From Cristatella mucedo (taxonomy: Eukaryota > Bryozoa > Phylactolaemata > Cristatellidae): a DNA stretch of 64,000 nt. Location of the stretch: NCBI GenBank assembly GCA_009760855.2, contig WPIO01000003.1, forward strand, positions 12,242,501 to 12,306,500. Reading direction: 5' to 3'. The notes under the pieces are model-generated. The model was not told the origin of the DNA. It saw nothing but the letters and a program-made list of their open reading frames with translations, and did no database searches. This document shows, in pieces, positions 1 through 10,176 of the stretch (the stretch's first letter is position 1; each line of letters begins with the position of its first letter). The position numbers and the translations under genes were made by a program.

Positions 1-704
1 GCTTAGAAAAGCTGGTATGATTGTCTGGCTAATTATGAGTTAGCAGTACAGAGTTACGAGTTCACAAGCAGTTGAAGGCTTGAAGACTGGCATGCTTGGT
101 ACTATTACAGCAGCAGGCTTGCAAAAGACAGCTTTCGAAATCTCTCATTTAATTGGCTGCCTGGCCAAAGTTTGGATAATTCCCAAGTTCAGATTTTGTT
201 TACAAATCCATTGGGTGTACATAATAGAGCTTGCCTGCACTGACTTCTAAATGCCTTGCCTTTGAATGATCTCTCTCGGCAACTCTATAAAACTATTAAG
301 ACGGTGAATGGTAAAGGTGATGGTATTGCAAGCAGCACAAAGGAAAAGTGATAATCGTAGCTGAAGAAACGGAATAATCAAGGAAGCGAGTAGTGCAGAA
401 GCAGCGGCGAAGGACATCTGGAACCTTAGTGCCACAGTGAGCAGCAGCAGAAGCTAATCTAGCATCACAGCACGAAAATTATGGAAAGAAAAACCTATAG
501 TCTCATACTACAATGCAGACATTAGTAACCAACATATTTGAGCCAACAAGTGGAACAGCCAGCTAATTGACCGATGGGAACCAGTGGGCACGAAGCAGCA
601 AACAGTTGCATTTCTCAGTTATGCAAAAAACTGTTTGCTCTTAACCCACCCAACCGAAACTCAGACCTGAACATTTGCATTTGTTCGACATATCATAGTT
701 AATG
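1..704. other. No gene recognised
   Basis: AT-rich sequence with no homology I can name. If the 705-874 exon is real, this would be its 3' UTR and downstream flank. Confidence 0.5.
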
Positions 705-874
705 CTAGCAAGAGTCAAAAAGGTACGAATCAAGCCAGAACAGGGCTGCACCTATGACACCGACTAAACTGCTCAGTTTCTGTAGCACAGGAGCTCTATC
801 ACTAAAGCCTGCCCAAACGCCAAAACACAACCAATGCAGTTCAATCAACATCACTACAAGATCATCACCATTAC
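705..874 (-). CDS. Possible last exon of a membrane protein (PEX11-like?)
   Basis: A frame ending at TAG (707-705) encodes NGDDLVVMLIELHWLCFGVW, then AGFSDRAPVLQKLSSLVGVI and GAALFWLDSYLFDSC. Two hydrophobic helices and a HWL..GVWAG...L.SLVG.IGA pattern resemble the C-terminus of the PEX11 gamma subfamily of peroxisomal membrane proteins. The similarity is faint and from memory. A TATATCCCAAG acceptor could start the exon. It could equally be non-coding. Confidence 0.28.
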
Positions 875-1029
875 CTTGGGATATAGTTAGCAACACAGAG
901 AATAGTACATACATTAGAATGGTGGGGCTTAAACTCGCAGTGAAAATCTACACGTATTAATAAGTAATAAAAATCAGAACTTTGAACAAAAGCATGGAGA
1001 GCTTTATTCAAGCATAGGTTCGTTTAACA

Positions 1030-1399
1030 AACAAAACAGAGACAGCAAGAGAGACCGAGAGCAAGATTAAGACAGAGAGGGGGAGAAAGCAGGGGGAGAG
1101 AGAGGAAGGAGAGAGAGACCAAGATTGAGAAAACGAGAAAGAGGAGACAGAGCAAAGTAAGATGAGGCAGAGAGTTAGCTATACAGGAAGCAAAGAGTGA
1201 CAAGGGGAAGGAGAAAGTGACAGAACAGTTAAGACATAGAGACATACAGAGAGAGAGTAAGACAGACAGAGTGAGGGGCAAGAGAAAATGGTGGTGGGAA
1301 GGAAAAGGGAGAGCGGCATGGCCAATACAATCTCGTACAGAACTTTGTCGGGAGGACAACTAAACCCACATACGAAAACTGGTTCCATTAAAATATGTT

Positions 1400-1492
<93 letters not shown>

Positions 1493-1541
1493 TTCTTTCT
1501 CTAGCTTTCTCTCGTTCTCTCTCTCTTTCTCTCTCTGAAAA
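1030..1541. repeat. GA-rich tract followed by (CT)n microsatellite
   Basis: 1030-1290 is a degenerate GAGA purine tract. 1401-1482 is nearly pure (CT)n, fading to 1541. The opposite-strand repeats face each other about 110 bp apart. Frames through it are poly-Ser/Leu or Arg/Glu artefacts. Confidence 0.9.
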
Positions 1542-1847
1542 ACAAGGATATCTCATATTTCCTCAGTCAGCTAAAGCATTTACTGCATTTGAAAATGCAC
1601 CAACATACAACACACGTTGACTACGGCAAAGCTGCTGCTGGAAAAAACTACAATGGTCGTACAATTAAAAAGCCGTCTTACACTTGCTTTGAATTCCATA
1701 ACGTAACTATTTTCAGTACTCAACTACCTAGGAAAAGACAAAGTGAATGCAGGGTCTTGAGCGAAACACAGGGTAACTTGCAAATCAGAATTAAAAAAAG
1801 GCTAATACGATGGCGCAGCCATGTGACTAAAGCTAGGGTGGCAACAG

Positions 1848-1907
1848 TTAACGCTTGCGAGATTTGGATGGCTGCTGCTTGCGTGTAATATAGGAAGGCA
1901 GGCAGTC
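1848..1907 (-). CDS. Possible terminal exon with a basic C-terminus
   Basis: After the acceptor TTTCTGTAG, a 20-codon frame reads DCLPSYITRKQQPSKSRKR and then TAA. Such a basic tail would suit a nuclear protein and could be the last exon of the gene starting at 5788. This link is a guess based on strand and proximity. Confidence 0.2.
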   Translation of the reverse strand, partial: DCLPSYITRKQQPSKSRKR

Positions 1908-3136
1908 CTACAGAAATCACATTGTAGACAAAGGAATGTTCACATAAAAACAGTGAGATGATCCAACGTACCACACAGGCCTTTTTGAACTCACACACCA
2001 CATCTTCTTCTAGCGGTTTGGCAGCCCATTGCCGTTGAGATTTGAGGAAAAATGCAAATGCTCTGCATCCGATGGCTTTTGCATTTAAAACAGCCTTATC
2101 GACTCCACCTGCGACAATGGATCATGCCTGCCGATACTGACAGGCACTTCATGAATCTTTGCAGATGATATAACAGCTTAATAACAGAGCAGTAACATTA
2201 TGTTGTTAAATAAGTACCTGCGTGCATCGAAAGACATGTGGTACATCAACAGCATAAGCCATGCTTTTTCCTAGACAGCCGTGCATTCAGCTAGTTGGAA
2301 ATGCAAATGTTGCAGCAGCTGATTGTACCTTCTACTCGTTTAAAAAGAAATTGGCAGCAAACTGCTATTTGACCCACTTGCTATCAAACAACTGCTTTCA
2401 AGCACCCTGGGATCTCAGCCCAGGGGCAAATTGCTAGCATTTCACGACCTGCTGTGAGTTTGAGTCATCCCAAAAGGAATCGTTATTGCCCACTCAAGCA
2501 GAAGTTATAGTCGCTAAGAATCTTCTGCCACAATAAAAAAAGTGATAAATCAATCGATACCTACCATCAATGCTGTCAACGTGGATTTAGGCAATTTTAA
2601 TCCGACCAGCTTGCTGGTAGGTTGGACTATTGTGTCTTTTTTAAAAACATGTGACTGAAAGATTAGGCATATCTAAGAAATGTAGCCATGCATTCACATC
2701 ACTGAAGGAACTGCATTGGCTGTGAGTCGAAGGGCAGATGAAGCTGCCTTGAGTTAACATGCTTTGCCTTCATGGCCTACCACGATTTGGCTACAGAGCT
2801 GCTTGCTGCATAGTTAAGAGCACAAGGCAGCGCAGTCTGTTCCACTAAAAAGGATCCAATACTAAACCCCACTAAGCATCACGTGAACCACATCGGTTGC
2901 TAAGGATACTTCCGGAATACATATTGCACCTTGTGTAGTTAAAAATTAGCATCGCAGCAGTATCCGCCTCTTGAGCCCTCAGGTCATGCCAGAAACTGAC
3001 TGCAAACTACCTTCCTTTTCAGCCTGTCGGCCACTAATACTTAGCTCAACTAGTTCTGGCCTACAGATGTCATTTCCACGGTTTTTGTGATAAAGAATTG
3101 GCTCATACGGCCAGTTTTAGAATGAGGTAAGTATAC
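1908..3136. other. Putative intron or intergenic sequence
   Basis: Apart from the candidate short exon at 2574-2618, nothing is recognised. A minus-strand stretch near 2910-2985 can be read SFWHDLRAQEADTAAMLIFN between AG and GT sites, but no family match supports it. Confidence 0.4.
2574..2618 (-). CDS. Possible short internal exon
   Basis: The segment CTGGTCGG...GCATTGATG, followed by the donor GTAGGT, encodes LVGLKLPKSTLTALM in phase 0. Its acceptor (CCAGCAAG) is poor. It may belong to the same unidentified minus-strand gene, but the evidence is only splice context and an open frame. Confidence 0.18.
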
Positions 3137-3144
3137 ATTTAGAT

Positions 3145-3332
3145 CATCGATTCTTAATCTGTGGGTCGCGACCGTTTTGGGGGTCGAACGACCCATCCCC
3201 AGGGGTTGCCTAAGACCATCGGAAAATACGCATTTCCACATTTCGTACACAATAATTTTATGGTTGGGAATCGCCACAACATGAGGAACTGTATTAAAGG
3301 GTCGCAGCATTAGGAAGATTGAGGAACCACTG
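3145..3332. mobile_element. hAT-type MITE with 8-bp target duplication
   Basis: This 188-bp element has imperfect terminal inverted repeats (CATCGATTCTTAATCT at the left, AGATTGAGGAACCACTG at the right) of the CAGTGGTTCTCAA type. Its subterminal GGGTCGCGACC / GGTCGCAGC motifs are typical of Charlie-like hAT MITEs. Perfect copies of ATTTAGAT flank it at 3137-3144 and 3333-3340. Confidence 0.9.
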
Positions 3333-3429
3333 ATTTAGATGCATGCCTTTATCTCCGAAACCTGGGTCAACTACCGAAGCCACCGAGTCGTACATATCCT
3401 TCATACAAATAGGTTTCAGCTCAAGAGTA

Positions 3430-3565
3430 AGGCAGCCATATTTCACTTCTCAGGTTGCGTGTTCAAGTCCTGCAGTGGTAATTCTGTGCTACACACTGCA
3501 AGGTGACAGCTGCTACAGCTCTTCTGTCACTATATTAATGAGGCTGTTAAATCAGCTTTTCTATG
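3430..3565 (+). mobile_element. Family I SINE, old copy
   Basis: GTTCAAGTCC (B box), a degraded body, and CTCTTCTGTCACTAT..GAGGCTGTTAAATCAGC identify it. The head is unrecognisable. Confidence 0.65.
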
Positions 3566-4301
3566 TTTGACGATCAAGTACCACGGATGTTTTTCGTAAT
3601 GAACATGAAACTTGTGTTCGGTCGACTAGCATGCTCCAGTACGTTATGCCTGTGTAGTCGTGGAGATTTCTTCAATTTATAAAAAAAAAAAGTCTTGAGA
3701 TGCACAGGGTAATCGCATGCTTAATCGCCACTAAAAAAAGTTTGGGTCTGACGACGATTTAGCCAATTTTATAGAATTCTTCTATGTCTATAACAGTAAG
3801 CTTATAAAGAAGTGTTTTCATTCGATAACTAAGCCCTTAGAAAGAACAGTGTTTTCATTCGATAACTAAGCCCTAACTATTGCAACGACAACAAATGTAT
3901 AAGATAGTGAACAATTTGATTGCCAATCGTGTAAGATCTCACTCCTCGGATATTAAGGGCTTTCCAGCCAAGTTTTCAGCCTTTTAACTTCAAAAAAATC
4001 AGTCTTCACTTTTTATATTTGACGAATACATGATGTAAAAACGAGAAAGTATGTGGAGGCTCCATAAATGTTGAATGAGCCCAGATGTTTGCGCAGCCCA
4101 AATCACAATGTACCCTGTTTCATCTTTTTGCAACCCTTTTACATTGACTGTATGCTAACTAGCTTGCACCCACGAAAAATCAAGAAAAACTTTAACTGCT
4201 TTGGGAGGAGGGCCTGAGGGTCCACTGACCTAGCTGGTGAGCCCAAATAATTGACTGCTAAGCTTATATACAGTTTATCTAGTTAGGAGTTCATATACAG
4301 T
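3566..4301. other. No gene recognised
   Basis: AT-rich sequence between two SINE copies. It holds only the short tandem duplication at 3812-3876. Confidence 0.5.
3812..3876. repeat. 37-bp imperfect tandem duplication
   Basis: GTGTTTTCATTCGATAACTA occurs at 3812 and 3849, each followed by AGCCCT. Confidence 0.85.
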
Positions 4302-4490
4302 ACAGTAATAAATAAATAAATAAATAAATCCTAGCTGATTAAACAGCCTCTTTTGTATAGTGACAGAAGAGCCTTTACGGCTATCACCCCGCTTGCAGTG
4401 GCGACAAAGGGTCGCCCACCGCAGGAATCGAACCCACGACCTCGGGACCGAGGTCGTGAAAGCAAAAGGCTTACCTAGTGTACGCCCCCT
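4302..4490 (-). mobile_element. tRNA-derived SINE, family I
   Basis: The minus-strand head contains an A-box-like TAAGCC region and B box GGGTTCGATTCC. The body matches TATCGCC..GCAAGCGGTGGTGA, and the 3' end is AAAAGAGGCTGTTTAATCAGCTAG followed by (ATTT)n (seen as AAAT repeats at 4308-4330). Confidence 0.85.
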
Positions 4491-4691
4491 TGCCGGTAAA
4501 AATCATGGGCAAATTCTACTTATGCCTGTACATTGCTTACCAAAGGCAGCTCGACTTCCACTCGGTCATTCTCACTCAGGCAGCTTTCAAATACGCCAAC
4601 TCAGTTGCTTTAAGTGGAAGTGTCAATTGTCACTTCAAGCGACAGCAAAGGGAGACAGCAAGCTGCTGGAATGCAATAGCCATCCGTTATA

Positions 4692-5030
4692 GTTATAATA
4701 ATATTAATATATTTGTATAGCACCCTCAGAGAACTTAATCTCTTTCTAGGCACTTTATATATGCTCCAAAGGAAGCATGCTCAAATGCTTAGCAGTAGCA
4801 TGCTCAATGACAACAAGCATAACATCGTTAGAAGTGACATGCACAGGGTCAGCATGCCAAAATGGTTAGTGGCAGTAAAATGAAAACCGTCAGGATTGCA
4901 AGGGAATAACAGTGGAACCATCAGGTTTAATAGCAACATAGTCTTCACGGATTTAGTCAAAACACAGTCAAAGATGTGATGCATCATAAAACAACCACGT
5001 AAGCAGGTAGTGAGGTCAAACGATTTTCAT
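4692..5030 (-). mobile_element. L2 3' terminal fragment
   Basis: The (AAT)n-like start is followed by AGCACCCTCAGAGAACTTAA, TCTCTTTCTAGGCACTTTAT and the downstream ACATGCACAGGGTCAGCATG block shared with other L2 3' UTRs. Confidence 0.8.
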
Positions 5031-5286
5031 GCTTGGTAAGGAGCATTCGGCCACGGTGTCCTTCTGCATGTGGAAAACAAGAGTTGGCTAAGTAACGGTA
5101 ACTCGGAGGGTTGGGACACGCGAGGGCTAGTTCAACTCAATATGGTCGAGTAGCTATGCGTAATCATCCTCACACATGAGATGCACGGAGCTCACTGAAT
5201 AAAAGCAGTTGGCAGTATTGCACAAACGTAAGCAGCGCGCATGCCTGCAGAGGCGAGGCTTCAACGGAACGACTTTTCGGTCATAC

Positions 5287-5788
5287 CTGCTGATGAAACG
5301 TGGGCACCCACGCAGTGCTGCTTGTCACTTTTGCACGATGCGCCCTGAGCAACTGCTGCTGATAAAGACGCATAAGCTTGGGTCGACAAATGCACCCCAG
5401 CAGCTGTTCCTGTTACTTCGGCGGTCAACTGACCGGATTCAGTGCCAAGCTCGAGCTTTGTCTTGACTGTCCGGCTCTTGTCTCCCCGAGTGGTTCGGGT
5501 GCACTTGAGTGGTGGCAGCGGAGGCAAGCCAGGCTCGACCTTCACTTGCACGGTCGAGCTTGCTACATCTTCTTTTAGCTTCCTACTGATATCAACACTG
5601 GCTTCTCGACCACGAGCAACCACGGCAACCACTGCTTCATTGGGAACAGGCAAGTGCGAACTACTCAAATCTTCGTCATTCACCGACGTAGACTCGGTCG
5701 TTCGCAGCCTTAGCGAGTAGCGACCAGCTAAAGCAGCTGCAGCATCGAGCAGACGCTTCCCTTGCGAAGCTCTCGGAGCACGAGGCAT
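5287..5788 (-). CDS. First coding exon of an unidentified gene
   Basis: The frame opens at ATG 5788 (MPRAPRASQGKRLLDAAAAL) and stays open to 5261. A donor GTATGA at 5286-5281 would end the exon after ...AHVSSA plus one base. The product is hydrophilic and rich in Ser/Thr/Ala/Pro, with a Lys/Arg-rich start and PGLPPLPPLKC near the middle. The region has higher GC and CpG than its surroundings, as expected for a first exon. No domain is recognised. Candidate later exons are listed at 2574-2618 and 1848-1907. Confidence 0.5.
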
Positions 5789-5969
5789 GCTGCTGAAACG
5801 TCAACACGACTAGGGAAACCTTGCTTACACACTCCGACCTGGTACCGAAAACCTAAACATAAAAACGTCGGAAATTAAGCAGCATTTATGTCAGCAGCAT
5901 AGCTCAATGGGCCCATGAGAGGCATATTGCAATTACAAACACCGATAATCCACAGTACACAACAAATCT

Positions 5970-6045
5970 CCCAGCCTTGTTCCAAGCACCTAGAAAGAGA
6001 TCGAGTTCTCTAGGGGTGCTTTAACAAATCTATTATTATTATTAA
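5970..6045 (+). mobile_element. L2 3' terminus
   Basis: AGCACCTAGAAAGAGATCGA..GGGTGCTTTAACAAATCT(ATT)n. Only the hairpin and tail remain. Confidence 0.75.
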
Positions 6046-6160
6046 GCGAAGAACTTCAAGCTATTAGCTTGGGTAAAACATTGGATCCACGCTGCATGCC
6101 AATTTTGGACCATTCTTCGGATGCACGAAGTTGCCACCGATCAACATTTCTTAAATCTTG

Positions 6161-6350
6161 AGTCAGCCGTAATGGCTCACTGGGTAAGGCGGTTGCTTTT
6201 CACGACCTCGGCCCCGTGGTCGTGGGTTCGAATCCTGTGGTGGGCGATTCTTTATCGCCGCTGCAAGCGGTGGTGATAGCTGTCAAGGCTCTTCTGTCGC
6301 TATACAAAAAGAGGCTGTTAAATCAGCTTGTATTTATTTATTATTTATGC
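6161..6350 (+). mobile_element. tRNA-derived SINE, family I (good copy)
   Basis: The head reads AGCCGTAATGGCTCACTGGG with A box, then TAAGGCGG, and B box GGTTCGAATCC at about 6229. The body CGCCGCTGCAAGCGGTGGTG forms a short hairpin. The 3' signature is AAAAAGAGGCTGTTAAATCA with a TATTTATT tail. Confidence 0.88.
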
Positions 6351-6449
6351 CGCCTAGTCAGGTCCAAACTTTCCGGCCACTCGGCAAAATATGTGGGATG
6401 AATAGAGGTGCTAAGCTTCAAAGGGGGCCGTGTGTAGATGCGATCGGTG

Positions 6450-6515
6450 ACTAATAATAAGACATCTGTATAGCGCCCTACCAGCAGAGTTAAATCTCTG
6501 TATATGCATTTTGCG
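6450..6515 (-). mobile_element. LINE-tail relic
   Basis: AATAATAAGACATCTGTATA, then GCGCCCTACC...TTAAATCTCTGTATATGCAT. Only the hairpin is recognisable. Confidence 0.5.
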
Positions 6516-9126
6516 CATGTCTACCGGTTGCCATCGCGCTTATTTGACTCACGAAGTACCGGACGCCCCTTATTTCGGATGCAGCTTTTCGGACGAGCCT
6601 TCTGGAGGCAACCGACGGTCTGTGCTACATGTGCTACTGTGCTACATTTTGGAATATTAGCCCCCATTACACAGGCATCGGCTCGTTTGCTGCTTGGGTA
6701 TGATAATGAAAATAAGCTACTAGGTAGCTAATTATACGCGGAAAAACGTCTCGGCAGTACCCAAACCCGGTGGCCCTGCAGGGAGATCCCAGTGGACTAG
6801 TCTTAGACTACGCACACCGCACAGATTCAGACGCCGGATTTTTCGACGAATGAAAGTTCCTACAGCCTACAATCGTGGTAAACATGTCAGAGCGTAAAAT
6901 GTGGTCAAAAAACGGGTGCTTCTCACGCGAATGAAACAAGGCTTCAGTTAACATGCAGCTACTCAAACAGGCATTGGAGATCACCTCAAACCGCAGGACG
7001 ATCCGCAAAACCCACGAGGTCAATCGCCTGAACCGGATGTTGGGGTCTGAATTACCTCCCACAATAAAGAAGCTAGATTTTGCTTTCTTTTGGTACCAAC
7101 GCCGCTGACTAGTGCAATTGTAAAATATCTGTGCGCTTTGAAAAATAGGATGAAAGTGCTTTTAGAAAATATGAAAATTTAACTGCTCGCCAATGGAGGA
7201 TATCCCTGCCTCCAGCCAGCATGTGACGCTCTACACATAGGCGGAGCGTGGACAGCTGAGCGACGCTATAGAGATTCACAGCTGACTAGTTACTCTGCCT
7301 AGCTAGTGCAAGGCCGCAACATACCCACACATTAGGTGAAGCGTATTCGAGCTAGCTAAAAGATGGCTTTCTCTAACCAGCGGCTCAATGCTGGGACGCT
7401 CTTGGTGGACCTGACCGCACCCCATGTTAGCGAGATGCTGCTGGCCAGCGACTACCAGTCAGCAGCGTGGTACAGCCGTCTGTGAGCGATGCATTCAGCA
7501 ACTGGTACCATGGAAGCGAGGCCTTCATAGCAGACTTAGGATTTCGCATAGTAACGCATTACCCTGCTTAGGCACTCGGATACCAGCGGCGCAAGGAAAG
7601 CAAGCGGTGCGTGTACAGGCACCTTGAGTCCTCTTGGCCCCACAACTTTCATAACCCAAGGACTTGCTGTTTACGTCATCATTTATTGTATTTACTAGTA
7701 ATAACCATGCAAGTTGCCACCTCTTTTGAGTAAAGCCATCCACAGTAAAAGTGAAGATCGGCTGATTCGACGTCCTTATTTTTACAAAAGGAGCTGAGCC
7801 TTGACCAGCGTTTACGCGGTCAGTCTCGCTTCTTTCCCGCTGGTGTCCTGCTTCAGTCTTTGGTACAATAGCTACAATAGTCGCCACGTGGCCAGAAGTG
7901 ATAATTACGGTGGCGAAAGTCTTTAATTCATGGGTCGAATACCCAGCTCCTGCCGGTTGGCGGCCTCTAATATGGTGTTGTTCCATTCGAGCTCGTCAAC
8001 CACAATTGTACTGCTAACGTGTGGGCTTAGCTTGTGCACCACCGAGCGGCTACTGTACATGTACCGCGTATTTGCGAGCATCAATTTGCCACGATAGTCA
8101 GCTGCTACCAGGACAGGAATGTTTAATAACACTGCGCTTCTAAAAAACTTTCCTTTATCCAACTTATGGCAAGGCGTGCCACTAAACTAACACGATCAGA
8201 CTGCAGACTAATCATCCTGACTCCGGGGCATGCGATGTGTTGGCAATACCAGGGCTGTAAGCCACGATAGTTTTGCCCATTTCCTTTTGAGGAAACTCGG
8301 CACAAGCTATGTCAGTGTCACCGAAAAAGAAAGTAAGAAGAAAGTTGACTGTCTGCAGACCACGTGAACCAGACCACGATAACATGCCGGGTCGTGCTGC
8401 TGCTCGACAACTAGAGGTTTCAGCTCGGTACGAGAACCTTCCAGCATGTGGCTTCGACAGTTAGTTAATTTAAGCCAAGTTGTTGGTTAAGCAAAAGTGG
8501 GATTTCATGACGGCCAAATATACCTCACAAAAAGGGTCAGGAAGGCAGGCATGTGAAGCTCTACCTGCATTTATGTAATACCAAATGGACTAGATAATTG
8601 TGAGCTTTCATCAAAACTTCAAAATAAAACAATGAGTGCCAATAAGGTGGGTGACCCAAAGAATGAATCAGAATATATGGGGAATAGACAAAACGTCCTA
8701 CTCGATTAAGCAAAGCAACAATAGGGGAATGTTGATATCTATCATGGTTAATGGTTAATGAGTAAAGAGGCACAGAAAGTCTGCTCGAACAAGAGACTGA
8801 GACCTACTTGTAGCACGGTGATTTTCAGTTTCAGTCCCATTCTTCAAGGAAATTGCAAGCAGCACGTCATCAAATTTGCTGGATACAGTCTAAACAAACT
8901 CCTGTGTGATATGCAAGTATTTTGAGATCCACACAAATTAATTATAGTGGATCGCAATTAATTGTGGGTCTCCAGCTTGTCGGGTGAGGAGGAAGGCTGG
9001 TTTACCATCCTTGAGGGTTAGAATAAGAGTCGAAAATAGACCTTGTGGGCAGCTTAGATGAGAATCACACAAGTGGTTCAAACTGGCTAAATAGCGAGCT
9101 CGTAAAACCCTCTAAAACAAATATCT
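6516..9126. other. Unclassified stretch with minor open frames
   Basis: Moderate GC. Minus-strand frames at 7525-7986 (153 residues) and 7923-8162 (79) are unbroken but show no family motif and overlap each other. A 41-codon plus-strand frame starts at 7362 (MAFSNQRLNAGTLLVDLTAP). Old transposon or unknown exons are equally possible. 8460-9126 looks empty. Confidence 0.35.
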
Positions 9127-9216
9127 CGTCTTTTTTGCATTGGGAAGTTGGCACGGTAAACTCCTCTGAGCCTGGCAACTAGTTCCATCTCGAGACATCT
9201 AGTCTTATTTGCATTG

Positions 9217-9393
9217 GTGAGCCGTGATGGCTCACTAGGTAACGTGGTTGCTTTGGACGACATCGGCCCGAGGTCATGGGTTCGAATCCTGCGGTGGGTG
9301 ATTCTTGATCGCCACTGCAAGGGGCGGTGATAGCCGTAAAGGCTCTTCTGTCGCTATACAAAAAGAGGCTGTTGAATCAGCTAGTATTTATTT
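9217..9393 (+). mobile_element. tRNA-derived SINE, family I, in a tandem duplication
   Basis: A full-length family I copy with GGTTCGAATCC and the AAAAGAGGCTGTTGAATCAG 3' end. It lies in the second copy of a roughly 75-bp tandem duplication: arms 9127-9201 and 9202-9449, the latter split by the SINE. TTGG occurs at both insertion edges. Confidence 0.85.
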
Positions 9394-9449
9394 GGGAAGT
9401 TAGCACGGAAAACTCCTCTGAGCCTGACAACAAGCTCCATCTCGAGACA

Positions 9450-10013
9450 GCATTGCCAAGCTCAAAAAAGCGGCTGAGCGCCAACTGAGGCAAGCAATAA
9501 TAGGACACGCTGTACTTAAAGACGAAAGCTGCCAGCAAATGCTTGGTCGTGCAGTTGTACGGTCCTACAAGTCAACTTAGGCACGATCCAACGAAAGCTC
9601 TCCAAGTTGATGTACAAAAAGTGATAGGTGTTTAACAATTCCAAGAAAAATCCAAAGCGCTTGATTAAGTAATATCAGTAAACGATAACATGTTATGACC
9701 ATTATTCCAAGGTAAAAAATGATAGAACAACCGGAAAACTAACGAATATTACATAGCAAGTGAAATACCATTGCCAGGTCATGCCGAAAAGATAATATCT
9801 CGTACATGGTAGTTACTGAGCATCATTTTTAACGGCAGCCTGGTGGCTAAACATAGCTGACCATTACTCGTGGCTCAATTATTCCATTACTCGAGGCACA
9901 AATAGTATTCACTCAAACAAGTTGTAGCAGCTTAAAAGCACCAAGAGTACTTCAGCATGGAACTGCATGAGAATGGGGAGTAGCAGTGGCAAGCACTGAA
10001 TGCCCCAGGTGGA
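9450..10013 (-). other. DAGL 3' untranslated/downstream region
   Basis: Sequence downstream of the DAGL stop codon. No clear AATAAA was seen on the minus strand close to the stop, so the 3' end of the transcript is not placed. Confidence 0.5.
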
Positions 10014-10176
10014 TCACATGGTAGCCATCGTAGGACAGCCATATGTGTAGACTCGCGACAGTGTTTCCAACACGACATGAGGCATGTGATCGTAGCCCAT
10101 GTTTTTGCTGATGACAAGAGCATCAAAACATTCTGCAGGTAACCACTTTGTGAAATGACCAACCTTGGTGTTAGTC
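10014..10176 (-). CDS. DAGLB: DAGL terminal coding exon with stop codon
   Basis: The acceptor is ATATCTTTGCAG. After completing an Arg codon it reads [20 protein letters not shown], then [20 protein letters not shown] and [13 protein letters not shown], stopping at TGA (10016-10014). This matches the KW....EF..I.I.P.ML.DHMP..L..AL C-terminus of DAGLB. The protein lacks the long cytoplasmic tail of DAGLA, so the overall layout is of DAGLB type. Confidence 0.92.

Noticed and set aside
1179-1620. Long frames in both directions rich in RE or SL repeats
   Set aside because: They are translations of the GA/CT microsatellite and have no unique coding content.
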